This document shows, piece by piece, positions 1-13,700 of a stretch of 64,000 nucleotides of DNA (positions are counted from its first letter, which is position 1; every line of letters begins with the position of its first letter). Where the stretch lies: assembly GCA_021209875.1 (NCBI GenBank), contig JAGYVD010000002.1:3100001-3164000 (forward strand). The letters run 5' to 3'. Made by a program: the position numbers and the translations under genes. The notes under the pieces were generated by a model that was not told the origin of the DNA, ran no database searches, and was given only the letters and a program-made list of their open reading frames with translations. Source of the DNA: Rosellinia necatrix. Taxonomy: Eukaryota; Ascomycota; Sordariomycetes; Xylariales; Xylariaceae.

Positions 1-3000
1 AAATATATTTTATTTTTATATTAAATTTTATTAATTTATATTTATTATTATTATATTATTTAATATATATTATTATAAAATTATAGCTAACATTATATTC
101 TTATCAAAATGTTTTTATATAAATCAAATATTTTTAATAGTTATATTTATTTTTATATTAGCAAAAACTTTATTTAATTTAACTAATTAAAATTTAAAAA
201 GCTTTTTATAAGCTAATAATTTAATAGGTTTTAAATATATTTTATTTAAATTTTATTATAAAATAGCTATATATTTATTTATTTACGGTTTAAATATATA
301 TATATATAATACTAAATAATAATTTTATTATTTAATTTTTGGTTTAAATAATTTATTATTTTATAAATAATAAAAGTTATTATTAAAAGTTTTGCTTTTA
401 TAGCTTTTAAAGCTTTGTTTAAAATTTAAAAATAAACTTGCGATTTTAATCAGAAATAATACTACTTAATATATTTTAATTAAATAATAAAAATTATTTA
501 GTTAATATTTCTGCTTAATTTTTAACGGAGTATTTTTATTATTAAATATAAATAATAAACGTTTTAATATCACGTATATTATTATTATTAATATGTTATA
601 ACTATTAAATTTTTTAATTATTATAATATAACTAAAAATAATATTTTAAATAAGCTTATAATAAAGTTTATTATAATTATTTTTATTAGTTTAATATTTT
701 TAATTAAATAAATTAATAATTATTATATAGCATTTTTTATTAATATTATATAATTTATATTTATTATAAAAGTTTAAATATGTTTTTATTTTATAACTTT
801 TAATTTAATTATATAAAGCTTTAATTTTTTATTATATATTATTTATTAAAATAATGCTTATTATTATTTATTATTATTAAAAATTTAATCATTTATTTTT
901 AAATATATATAATTAATACTTATTTTTTAGTTAACGTTATATAATAAATTATTTATAATTATAAAAAATATTTAAGTTTAAAAAATTTGCAACGTTTTTA
1001 TTGTTTTTACAGATTATTTTTAGAAATTTTTAATATTTAAGATTTTTAACGTAATCTGTTATAATTTTAGCTTTTATTATTTTTTTATTATTAGTTCTAA
1101 ATATATTATTTATACGTTGTTTAGTACTAATTTTTATTTGTTTAAACTATTTTTTTTAATATTTATTAAGTTAATAATATTTTTAATTAATTAAATATAT
1201 TTAAAACAAAGTTTAGCTTGTTTAATATATAATATATTTATAATCTGTATTATAATAAATATATAAACGTATTAATAAAATGTTTATTTATATAGTTTAT
1301 AAATTTATTATTAAATAATTAATAAAAAACTATTGAATTAATTAAAGTTTTAATTATAATTTATAAACGTTAATATATTAAAATTATATAAGCTATTTTT
1401 AGTTCTGAAAATTTATATTTTATTTTTAATTATAAGATATAGCAGCTTAAAAATATTACCAGTAATATTTATATATTTAAAATTATTAATCTTAATGTTT
1501 ATATATATTTATTTTTAATATAAAATAATATTATTTTAAAGCGTTTTTTAATAAACTATTTATTTATATATATAATATTTTTACAAGATTATAATAATAA
1601 AATATAATATATAAACAGATTAAGTTTTAAAAGTTTTAAATAATTTTGTTTTAGTTATAATTAGTTTAAAATATATAAACTAATAATATATTTAACACTT
1701 GTTAGAATTATTAATTTTATATTGTTTTATTTTATATTTTATAATAGTTTTATAACTTTAGCATACTATAATAATAATATATAAAAAATCTTATATTTTT
1801 AAATATTGCTTTAAAATTTTTAACTAATTTAAAAATCTAAAGTTTTTAAATACTGCGAGCTGTCTCCTTATTACTAATACATTTAAAACGTTTATTTAAA
1901 AGCTTAAAGTTTTATAAAAAAATATATAATAAAGGTTTTTTTTAAAAATAAAAAAAATCTTTTTTATTAAACAATATAAAAATATTACGTAAATAAGCTA
2001 AATAGTTTGTTTTAATGTTTAAAAAAATAATAATATTATTAATAAAAGCTTTATAATAATATTTATATAAGTAAAACAATTTATTTATAAAACGTTAAAT
2101 ATTTGCAAGCGTGTTATAAAATCTTATTAAAACTACTATTAATTGTTTTAATTTTTAAAAGCTTATTATTATAAATAGGTTTTAATAGTTAAAATAAACT
2201 ATAAATTAATAAAAAATGCGGTCGTATTTACTATAGTTAAATATTTTTTTTTTTAATTAACGCAATAACTATAAATTACAACAGTAATAAATAATTATTT
2301 AAAACAGCAATTTTATTTAAAACTTTTAAATGAATTATTAAACGTAAGTATAGTTTTTTTACGTATTAGCTATATAATAAAAATAAATATATAAATAAAA
2401 AAACTATTAATTTATTTTATTTTATTTTGCTTATAAAGTTTATTAAATATTATATTAATTATTTTTAATTATATATATTAAAAAATATAATTAAAAATTC
2501 AGCTTTATTTATTATTAATTATTTATTAAAAAGATTTTTATTTGTTTTTTTAGTATATTTATAATATTTTAGTTTTTTAAATATTAGATATTTTTTTTAA
2601 CAACTTTAAAATTTTTAACGTTATAATGTTTTTTTTTATATAAATAAATAGTTTATTTAGGGCTTTAATTTTGTTTTTTTTATTAAGTTTTTTTATATTT
2701 AGTATTAATAGAATTTCCTAGATTTTAAGCTTTAAGGCTTTATTTAATTATTTGCCGGCTTTTGCTACAAGCGTGTTAATTGCGTTAATTTTATTTGTTA
2801 TATTTATTACGTTAGTTATGTTTATTATATTAAAAATCTTGTTAGAAAAAAATCCTGCTAAAAAGATTTTGTGTTGTTTTAACATAATAATTATTTTAAT
2901 AATTGCGCTAGTTTTTATTATAGTTAAGTTTAGGTTTTATGTTATGTTGCGCTTTTAGTATATATTAGTAGCTATAGCTTTAAAAGTAAAAGTTATTAAT

Positions 3001-3686
3001 ACAAAGTTTATTAATAAATACGCGTTTAATAATTTAAACTTGTTAAAAATATATATTTTATTTTTAAATGTAAAAATATTAAAATTAATAGCTAATAAAA
3101 TGTTTAAAAATGTATTAATTAACAGGCCGGTATTAAATAGTAATATATTAGTTATATTTACGGCTTTAGCTGCTGCTAGGCCTGCAGCTATTATTATAGC
3201 TTTTAAAAAAATTTTTATATATTTTTAATATTTAATTTTTAAAATAATTGTTTTTAATTATATTTGTTTAAATATTTTTAAAAATAGTTTTAGTTTAAAA
3301 AACAGATTAATAATTATTACGTTTATAAAAGTTGTAAATTTAATTAAAACTGCTATATTATTTTTTATAATAGCTTGAATATAAAGTTTTTGTTTTTAAT
3401 AGCAGTTTATATTTAGCTAATATTAATATTAATGTTTTAAACATTAAAATAATTTTTATGTTAAAGTTATTTTATAAATATATAAGTTTATTTTAAAAAT
3501 ATTTAAAAAATATTTTAAACTTTTAATATTTATAAAAATAATTATATTTAAATTATAATTAATAAATATTTTATAAATATTTAAAAATTGTATTTTAATA
3601 ACATTTTAATCTTGTTTTTTTTATAATTTAAGCTGTGTTTATAAACTTTAATAATTATAAAAATTTATAATTGTTATTATTTAAAA
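1..3686 (-). mobile_element. Family A LTR retroelement, part 1 (cut by window edge)
   Basis: This is heavily RIPed transposon DNA. Read as reverse complement it follows element B from about 40529 down to about 36850: bases 20-200 match the complement of 40350-40550, 2700-3230 match 37320-37800, and 3240-3686 match 36860-37320. The alignment continues at 10705 after the inserted F element. Against the 8.2-kb length of B, about 0.75 kb, including the other LTR, lies beyond the left window edge. No intact coding frame remains. The short open frames at 2752-2958 and 3040-3228 are antisense to the element if orientation is taken from the primer-binding-like site at 14271-14282, and they look accidental. 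The minus strand is inferred from that site. Confidence 0.85.
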
Positions 3687-3959
3687 TGTTATGGCCCAAG
3701 GCCATGATGGCGATCTCTGATTGGCCGGCTGGCCGACCGGCCAGCCGATCCCTGATTAGCTCTCTAGCTAAAGCAGATATAAGCATAGAGTAGTAAATAT
3801 AACAGGCCAGTTATATAATAAATAGCTAGTAGTATATATAAGTAAGAATTTTAGCTGGCGGCTTTATATATAGTTTTTTTTTTTTTTTAACTTTAGTTTT
3901 TTTTTTTAATATATAAATATAGTTAAATTTTTTTAACTGCTGTTATTACAGCTATTATA
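3687..3959 (+). repeat. Left LTR of element F
   Basis: It begins TGTTATGG, and its last bases gctattata correspond to gccatcaca in the least mutated copy (24875-25145), so the original ends were TG...CA. It contains a perfect 8-bp GC stem (3727-3734 with 3739-3746) that survives in otherwise AT-converted sequence. In the first 42 bases it differs from the right LTR at 13 sites, all C/T or G/A, with the right LTR the more mutated. Confidence 0.92.
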
Positions 3960-4317
3960 AAACTAAAGTTTATTTTTATTATTTAAAAAATATTAAATTT
4001 TTTTAATTAATTAATACTAATTAATTAGTTAATATGTTAAAATATTATAATAAAAAAAAACAACCTGACTTTTTTAGCAGAAGCTAAGTAATAAATACGT
4101 TTTAAAAAAAACAATTTAAATAAACTAGTATTTTAGAACGTTAATTAATATAATTATAATAAACTTTATAGCTAATTTTTAAAGTTTATAAAGTTAATAT
4201 TATAAACAAATAATATTAATATAATAAAACGTTTTAAATCTAAAAATAATAGTTATAATAAAAATAAAAACAAAAAAAAACAAACTTATTAATATTTTTA
4301 TATTAAAATTGTATTGC

Positions 4318-4529
4318 TGATAGAGTCCCCGAAGGGGACCGTATCAATTGAGCCACTGGCTCGTGTATTGTTAGATTAGATAAGCTAAAGATAGGTTGCA
4401 CAGGCTACGGCTGGCAACAGGTGGCCCACGGCCACCCCTGCAGGGGTTAATTCTAGACTTACTAGAATTCCCCACCTAGCAGAAATTAATAGAGGCATCT
4501 TTCTTTCTACCCTCATACCAATCTTCTCA
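4318..4529 (+). repeat. Non-RIPed solo LTR inside element F
   Basis: This is a 212-bp block of ordinary composition in DNA near 10% G+C. It starts TGATAGAGTC, ends in a pyrimidine-rich tail ATCTTCTCA, and is flanked by the exact 5-bp repeat attgc (4313-4317 and 4530-4534). No internal retroelement sequence is attached, so it is a solo LTR. It holds small GC hairpins (gtccccgaaggggac, gagccactggctc). It shares the string tagattagataag with the family A LTRs at 33139-33151, perhaps a distant relationship. Its lack of RIP means it arrived after F was mutated, or it was too short to be a RIP target. Confidence 0.88.
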
Positions 4530-7500
4530 ATTGCTTAAAATAATAGCTAAAGCTTATATATAGCTAGTTTTTATAAAACTTTATAAAAATTTTATAAAAC
4601 AAATAAAAACTAATACAGCTTATTTTATTATTAATAAATAATTTAAAATAATATTTATAATAATAACGTTAAAAAAAGTATATATTTTTATTATAAAATA
4701 ATTTTATAAACTTTTAATAATTTATAAAATTAGTTTAAAACTATTTTAAAAAATATATTATTAATTTAAATATTATTTATTATTTATTAGCGCTGCTTAA
4801 AATATTTTAAAAATATTATTAATTTAATAAATAAAATAAATAATAATTTTTATAAATATTATATTAAATAAATTAGTTTAGCTTATAAAATAAAAAAATT
4901 AAAACTAATTTAAATTATATTTTAATTAAAATAAACAAAAAATTTAAATTTTAAAAATTAAATCGTTATAATATCTAGTTATTTAAATAAAATATTTAAT
5001 AGTTGCTAAAAACTATATTAAAGTAAAACTTAAGCATTTTTAACTTATAATATATTAAAAAAATTAAAATTAACTTTTAAAGCTATAAAACTATTAGTTT
5101 TTATAAATAAAAACTAATAAATAATTAGCTAAACATAAAATTTAAGCATTAGTTTATGTTTTTAAGAAATAAACTTATTAAAAACAGCAATTATTTTTAA
5201 TATAAATTAAAAAATTAATTATATTGCTAGCTATATAAAAATAAAGCTTTAAAAACTTTATATTGTTTATTATTAATAACTATAGCAAATTAAAATTAAA
5301 AACCAGCTAAACAATTTTAAACTATTTTTTTGTTTTATAATAATTTTAATAAATATAAAAAGCTAAAATTAAATATTAAAACTTAAAAATAGCTATAAAT
5401 AATAAGTTTATTTTATTTTATATTAAGTTTATTTAATAAGCCAGCATAATATAAATTAAGTTAAAAATTTCAAACAGAATATATATAATAAATTATTTAA
5501 ATGTTTAAATGAATTTTATATAAATAAATTATATAATAATATAATAAATTTTATTATTTATTATAAATAAATATAATTTTATAAATACTAGCAGCAGAAA
5601 AACTTTATTTAAAATAAAGCTTTGCAAAAAAAAAAAAATCTAAAAAAAAATTAAAAGCTAGAAAAAACTTTAACTAAGGCCGTTTAAAATAACCTCTAAC
5701 TTAAAAATATTTATATTTTAAAAAATAATAATAAAAGCGTTACTATTATTAAATAAACAAAAACAGCATAAAAATCTATATTAAACTAAAATTAAACTAG
5801 TTTAAAGCTTTTATTTTAAAAAATAAATATTTTATCTGTTATAAATAAAAATATTATAGTAATAATTATTTTTATAAAAATAATTTTGACCGATTAAATA
5901 ATATATATGTTAATATTATTTTTATAAAAACTATAAAAATAAACTATATAAAAATAAAAATATAAAAAAAAAAAAAATAGTTTAAAATAAATAAACTTTT
6001 TTTAAATAGAAAATATCAGCATTTAATATAATATAATATAAAAAATCTTGTTTAATTTTTTAAAAGTATTTTAAAAAAACCTGTTTTTATAAATTATATT
6101 ATAATAAATAATAAACTTATATTATTTATTAAAGCGTTAGCTAATATAAAAATAAATATATATATTTTAATTAATATAATTTTACTGCTTAAATAATAAA
6201 ATATTTAAAACTAAAAACTATAACAAGCTTTAAACCAGCTATTATTATTAAATATAACAGCAATTTAATTTAATAAATAAATTTAGTTTTAAAAACATAT
6301 TTTAAAATATAAAAAAATAATATAAAAAGCTTTTTAATTATAATTAATATAAAATATAACGTAATTATTAAAAAGAAATATTATAATTATTATAATATAT
6401 TAATAAATTTTTATATAAATAACTTTTATTTTTAAATAACTAAAAACTAAAATATTAAGCTTTTAAAATTTTAATAAATAAAATAAATAATTTGTTAAAG
6501 TATTTTAAATATTAAAAAGCGTTGTTTAAAAAAAAGCTAATAAACTATAAAAATAAAAAACATAAAAATAAACAACTTAATTAAAAGCAGCAAAAAAAAG
6601 CTGCAAAAATAAAATATTTTAAATTAAATATAGTAAAAATTATTTAGCTAAAAATTAAGTTAATTATAAACAATATAAACTTAAAAACTTTAGCTTTTTA
6701 AACTTATTTTAATAATTATTTTAAAGCTTTAAAACTAATAGTTATTTTAAATAAAGAATAAAACTATATAAGCAATATATAAAATAAAAAAATATTAAGC
6801 AGAAATAAAAATATTAATTTAATTTTAAAAGCAGTAAAAATTAAACTAAAAATAAAAACTTTATTTAAAAAATGCTTAAAATTATATTAATTTTAATAAA
6901 ACGTTATTAAATAATATAAATATTAATTTATAAAAATTACAACTATTAAAACTATAGTTTTTAATATAATGTTATAATAAAATAATATAATATATTATAG
7001 TATAACTATGTTATATAAAATTAATAAAATTATAAAATATAAAAATAAAAATTTAAAATAAATTATTAAATAAAAATAAAATAGAACTAAAAAAACTTAT
7101 TATAAATCGTTTTAAAAGTTTATTATAAATATTTAAATATTTTGTTAAAAGCTGTTTTAAATAATTTGTTTTTATATAAACTAGAAATTAATTATTATTT
7201 AATATTAAATTAAAACCTAAGATTATTAAAATATAATTGTTTATATAAAATATTATTTAAAAAGTTAAAACATATTAATAATATATTTATAATAATTTAG
7301 CAAAAAATTTATAAAACTTATGCTAGCTTTATAAGCAGCTTTTATATTTTATATATAAAAACAACAGGTTTTTATATTTATATGTTAATTATAAAAACTA
7401 AATGCTTTAATTTAAAAACTAATATTTATTACTATTAATTAAAAAATATTAGCTTATATAATATAAGCTAAAATATTTATAAAAATTAATATTAAGCAGG

Positions 7501-10431
7501 CATTTTATTTTATTTATATTTTAAAAAAAACAAAAATTAACCGTTTTTAAACTTAATATAAAGCTTATTAGTTTAAAATATTATTTTTAAATTAATTAAT
7601 AAGCCAGCTATTTTTAAAAATATATTAATAATATACTGTAAAAATATTTATATATTTTTATATAGCTTATATTAATAATATTTTAATTTATTTAAATTAT
7701 AAACTAAAATATTAATATTATATTAATAAAATATTATAACGTTTTAAAAAATAGAATTATAAGCTAACTTAAAAAATATAAGTTTTATATAAAAAACTAA
7801 ATTTTTAAATTTATTATTAAAACTAAAAAATAAAAGTTGACTTTAATAAAATTAAAATTATTTTTAGCTAAAAACGCTTAAAAAAATAAAATATTATTAA
7901 AAAAATATGTTTATTTTAAGCTTTTATAATTTTTATAAAAAGTTTATTTAAAAATATAATTAAATAATTAAATTATTAAAAACCTAATTTATATAAAAAC
8001 TGATTTAATTTAATTAAAAGCTTATTAAAATACGTTTAAAATATTAAAAATAAGCTAATTAAAATATTAATATTAAAATATTTTAATTATAAAATAAAAC
8101 ATAAATAAAAATAAACGCGTTTAATAGAGTAGCAGCCGGCATATTATTATAATAAAAATAATAAATAATTTATAGCAGCTAATTATATTTTATTTAAAAA
8201 TTTTTATAATATAAAATTAAACTACAGTATTTATAATAAAAAATATTAGCTGTTATTAAAGAATTATTATATTAAAAAATAAAATTAATAAGCTTGTAAT
8301 AATTATAGCTGTTTTTAATTATTATAGATTATATTATATTAAAATATTTTAATATAAAAAAATCTTAAATTTAAAACAAATTAAATAAATTAAACTAATT
8401 ATATATTATAATTTTAATATTATATATAGTTTAAAATTAAAAATATAATAATAAACATTTTTTTAAACTAATAAAAATTTAAAAACATAAAAACAATAAA
8501 AAATAAATAAAAATTATAGCTTTTTTAAATTAATAATTTTAAAATAAAAAAGTATATATAAAATATATATTATAAAAATATTATATTTTTATTATTATTA
8601 AAATAATATTTATAAATATAATATTAAAAATAAATTAATATAATATTAATTTAAATAAATATTAAAAAAGCTTAAGTTAATAAAAACTTTAATTAATTAA
8701 TATTAAAAACCTGTTATTATATAAAAAAACTAGTTATTTTTAAATTAAATAACTTATAAATTTAAATAATTAAAAAGTTTATATAAAACTAGTAATAATA
8801 TATTTAAGTTATAAAAAATAAAACGTTTAATATTTTAATATTATTAATAGCTAAAGCTATATTATAAAATTAATTAATATATAATAAACTATTTTTGCTG
8901 CTTTATAAAAATTTTTCTAATAAAATATTAAAAAGCTGACTTTTTATTAATATTAAAATATATTTAATAATATATAATAATTAATTTTAAAACTTTTTAA
9001 AAATAAATATAAAATAATATAATTTTTATATAATTAATAAATTATTATAACTAATATAAATAATTATATATAAAAATCTATAATAGCAAAAATGCTGCTA
9101 AAATATATTATAAAAGCTTTTATTAAATATATAAATAACTAGAAATAATAATTAGCAATAAAAAAAACAGTTTATTATTAATTTTATAAATAAGCTATTA
9201 AAAATATATAATATAAAATTAGATTTTTTATAATAAAATATTATTAATTAATAGAACAAATAAAAATAATATATTAATAAATAAATTAAAAGTTATAAGT
9301 ATATATTAATTATTTTTAAAAAACTAGTTAAAAGTAATACTAGCTTTAAATATAGTTTAAGTATTTTTATTTTATAAAGCTTTAAAAAGCTATTTTTAAA
9401 AAAGTACTAATAAAAAACTAATAAATATAACATTTAATTAAAAAGCTTAAATAAAAATAAAATAATTATAAAAAAACCAAATAAAAAAAGCTATGTTAAA
9501 AAAAATATAAGCATTTATAAAAAAGTTTATAATTATATTAAAAAATAAAAATATAAATATAAAAACATAAAAATAAATAATTAAATAAGCTAATAAATAT
9601 TAATAAAACTTAGATTTTATAAATAAAAACTATATATTTATATTATAATAAAAAAACAGACTAATAGTTTTAATCATAAGTTAAACTATTTAATAATATA
9701 ATAAGCTTAGAAAATTATTAATATTTAAATTAATTGTTTTAATATATTTAAACTAAAATTATTAATAATATAATAAAAAACTGCTAATTTTATACTAAGC
9801 AATTATAAAAATATATAAATAATCTGCTGCTTAAATAAAAATACTTCGCTTAAAAAAAAATAATTAATGAAGCGTTAAAAAAAAAATAAAATAAAATAAG
9901 TCTTGTTATTAAAAATTTAAAAAAAAATTGTTTTATAAAATATTTTAAACAAACTAAAAATATAATAATAATTAATATTTAACAGCGAATTTAAAAACGT
10001 TTTAATTAAACTAAAAAATATTATAAAAATATTTAAAAAAATAAAGCTGCTAAAACAATTATAAAAATAAATTAAAGCAGCTAAAAAAATATATTTATTA
10101 AAATATATAATAATAATAATATATTATAAAATAAAATATAGCTAAAGTTATAAATACGATATAAATAATATAATAAATAATTTAATTAAAAATAAACTAA
10201 GCAAAAATTAATTAATTAATATAAGAAATAAAAACTAAAAATTAAAAACTTTTAGATTTTAATTAATTATATATGCTAAAAGTATTTTTTTACAGCTTAA
10301 AAATATTAATTTAAAAGTTATTAGTTTAAGCTTTAAATATAATATAAACAACTTAAAAAAATCAGCTTAACATATTTTTAGTTTTATACGCAGCTAAAAA
10401 CTTAAGCTAAGTTTTTTTATAAAAAAAAAAT

Positions 10432-10704
10432 TATTATAGCTTAAAGCTATAATAACGATTTTTAATTAGCCGGCTAGCCGACCGGCCAGCCGATCTTTAA
10501 TTAGCTCTTTAGCTAAAGCAGGTACAAGCATAAAATAATAAATATAATAGGCTAGTCATGTAATAAATAGCTAATAATATATATAAATAAAAATTCTGGC
10601 CGTCGGCCCTATATATAGTTTTTTTTTTTCTTTAATTTTAGTTTTTTTTTCTAATATATAAGTATAATTAAATCTTTTTAACTGCTGTTATTACAGCTAT
10701 TACA
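10432..10704 (+). repeat. Right LTR of element F
   Basis: It is the same length (273 bp) as the left LTR and aligned along its whole length. The first base pair TG reads TA here through G-to-A change, and it ends tattaca. It keeps the GC hairpin core (ggctagccgaccggccagcc region) and the block ggccgtcggccct. The target repeat taaaa follows directly at 10705-10709. Confidence 0.9.
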
Positions 10705-13700
10705 TAAAATATAAAACTTTAGTATAGCTTTTTATTTATATTTAATTTAATTATTTTTAATTTTTTAAATCTAGCCTGTTTATTTTTAAAAATATGTTTA
10801 AATTTATTTAATAATTATTTTATTATTATTAAACAGGTGCAGCTTATATTTAAGCTTATTATAATATTTTTATTATTAACAAATTTTTAAATAATAACTT
10901 TAAAATATAAAAATTATTGTTTTTATTTCTGTTTTTTAAAATTATATAACTTATTAAATGTTTTTAAACAAACAGTATAATTAATTTGTTTGTTTATTTA
11001 AAGGTTGTAATTTTGTTTATTACTGTATTTTTAATTAGTTCTGCTAAAAAAAAAAATTTTATATAATTTTTAATATAATATTAAAACAGTTGTATTTATA
11101 TAAATATTAAAACAATATATTATATAATATAAATAATATATTATATTGCTTATAAATATTTTTAATTAAAAATAATATATTTTTATATATTTATTTAAAT
11201 GTTTAATATAATATATAATATATTAACTTTAATTACGTGTTAAATTAAACATTTAATTATAATATTTATATAATTAACTATAATTAATTATAATAAACAT
11301 TTTATTGCTGTTTAATTTAAAATTAAATAAAATATAAAATAATGTCGCGTTTAATGCTAACAAGTTTAATTTAGCCGTATTAGCGCGCTTTTTTTAATAG
11401 CGATTGTATTTATTTTTACGTTTATTTTGGCCGTTTTTTTTTTTTTTTTTTATTTAAGCTTACAGCTTTTTTTTGTTTTATTATACTATTTTTTTTTGTT
11501 TTTATTTTAATTTGCGTTTTTTTAACGCTTGTTTTTTTAATTGTTAAACTTTTTGTTGTAGTTTTAATTATTTTTTTTAATTTGCAGATATTTATTTTTT
11601 GCTGCTGCTATTAAAAAAAGTTTTGTTTTAACAACTTAAGTTATATATTTTGCTAAAATATTTTTTATATTAAGTATTAGAAAATATTATTTAATTTTAT
11701 AGTTTATATTAGTTTATATTAAAATTATAACGCTGTATTAATTTTTATTATTAGCGTTTAAAGTTTTTATAGCTTAAATATATTTTAGTTTTTTTATATA
11801 AATATAATAAACGTAGTATTTTATTATATAATATTTTTAATAATAATTTAATTTAAATAAAACGTTTTATTATTATAGCAGGTTATATATTAAATTAAAT
11901 AGTTATTTTATTTAAAATAACGTTTAATTTTTATATTTTAAGCTTAAGTTATTTATTAATAAGTAATTTATTATTTTATTATAAAACTGCTAAATTTTTA
12001 ATAATATTTAAAATATAATTAATATTTATTAAGTATTTTATTTTATTATTTTTAAATTTTTAAAAAACAAACTAACTTTTTTTATAAAATAAAATATGTT
12101 AATAAAAATAAGCTTATTTTTATTAGCTATTATTTTTATATTGTTTTTATTTTTTTTTATTTAAGTTAAACTAGTTAATATTAGCCCGTTTTATATAGTT
12201 ATTATACAATAAAAAATAAAGCTGTTAAATATATAATATTTTTTCGTGATTTTTTTTTTTTATATTTATAATTATTTTTATTACTCCGACTTTTTTAATT
12301 AAAAAGTTATTTTAAAAGTTTTTTTTTGCCGCTTTTTTTATTATTTATATTTAAGCTATTTAAATTATTAAAATTATTGTTTAGTAGAAGTAGTTTTAAT
12401 AGGTTTTTATTACTTATTAAATATTATAGTTTTAAAAATGTTATAACAAAAAATGTTATAAATATATTATGTTTAAACTAATATAAAATAAAAAATTTTG
12501 TATATTGCTGTACTGTTTTAATAAACAAAGCTTTTATTAATAAATATATAGTTTATGCTTTAAAATAAACCGTCGGAATAATAAGTACTAGTGCTACTAA
12601 AGCTTATATTAGTTTTATTAAAAATATTAAAATAAACGATTTAAATAATAGTTTTAGTGCTAATATAGCTGCGGTTAAGTATTAATATTTAAAATATTAA
12701 AGTTAAACAGGCAGTGCTGTTATATATTTAGTTATATTTAATATAGCTTTAAATAATTAATTAACAGCGCAATAAAATATTTTAAACGCTAAAGCTTTTA
12801 TATTAGCTAATATTTTAATATTATTTAGTTGTTGCATTAATTAATTTATTATTTTTGCTGCTTTAATATTTTTAATATGTTTTTTATTTTAATTATATTA
12901 TTTTTAATTTATTATATTAATTCTGCAGAAAGTTTATAGCCGGAGTAAATAATTTAAAAGCTTGTTTATTTAGTTTAGATTTTAATTTTTAATTTTATAA
13001 TTTAAATTGCTACTATTATAATAATTTATTTTTATTTTTAGCAATATAGTTTTAAAACTATTTATTTTTTTAAAAAAATTAAAAATTGTTATAATTATTA
13101 AACATTGCTTTTTAGCTTTAAACTAAGCAATAATTTTAAAGTTTTTATTAAATCTTTTATTAATTTTATATTATTTTTAAATAAATTTAAAATATAAACT
13201 TACTATTTTTATTGTTGTTTAATTTAAACTTATTATTAAATTTATTTTAAACTAATTTTTTTTAATATAAAATATTTAATCTTTATAGTTTTAGTTTTTA
13301 ATTTTTATATAAATTAAAAAAATGCTGGTTTAATAAATTTAGGTTTTACTAGCAAAAAATAACGTTTTTTTTATACTATTTTTAATATTAATAGTTTAAG
13401 TTAAACTATTTTAAAGCTAGAAAATTTTCCGGCTTTTATAAGCTTTAAAGTTAAATTTTTAACTATTAAAACTATTTTAAATTTTTTAAGTGCTAAAAAT
13501 TCTAAGTTGGTTTTATGTTTTAATATATTAATAATTATTAACTTTATATAAGTTAATAGTTAAGATTTAAATTAGTATTAATAATAAAACAAATATATAT
13601 AAGTTATATAATTTTATAATTAAGCTAGCAAAGATTATTAATTGTTTTATAAATTTATATTTATATATACGTTTTAAAACAAAATTAAATTTTAAAATTA

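Larger units (their letters stand above)
3687..10704 (+). mobile_element. LTR retrotransposon F, full length, RIPed
   Basis: Two direct LTRs of 273 bp (3687-3959 and 10432-10704) bound about 6.5 kb of AT-rich DNA. The 5-bp direct repeat taaaa lies just outside at 3682-3686 and 10705-10709. The flanks join into one family A element when F is removed, as comparison with B (break near 36845) shows. An A-rich tract (10419-10431) before the right LTR fits a polypurine tract and plus orientation. A solo LTR at 4318-4529 adds 217 bp, so the element itself was about 6.8 kb. Coding capacity is destroyed. Copia or gypsy type cannot be decided by eye. The interval about 5810-6230 matches 63580-64000. 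Confidence 0.9.

Noticed and set aside
2752..3228. Two short frames that look like membrane proteins
   Set aside because: The first begins with TTG. Both lie within a RIPed family A element, probably antisense to it, and the sister copy (37320-37760) is not open. Hydrophobicity is expected from AT-rich codons.
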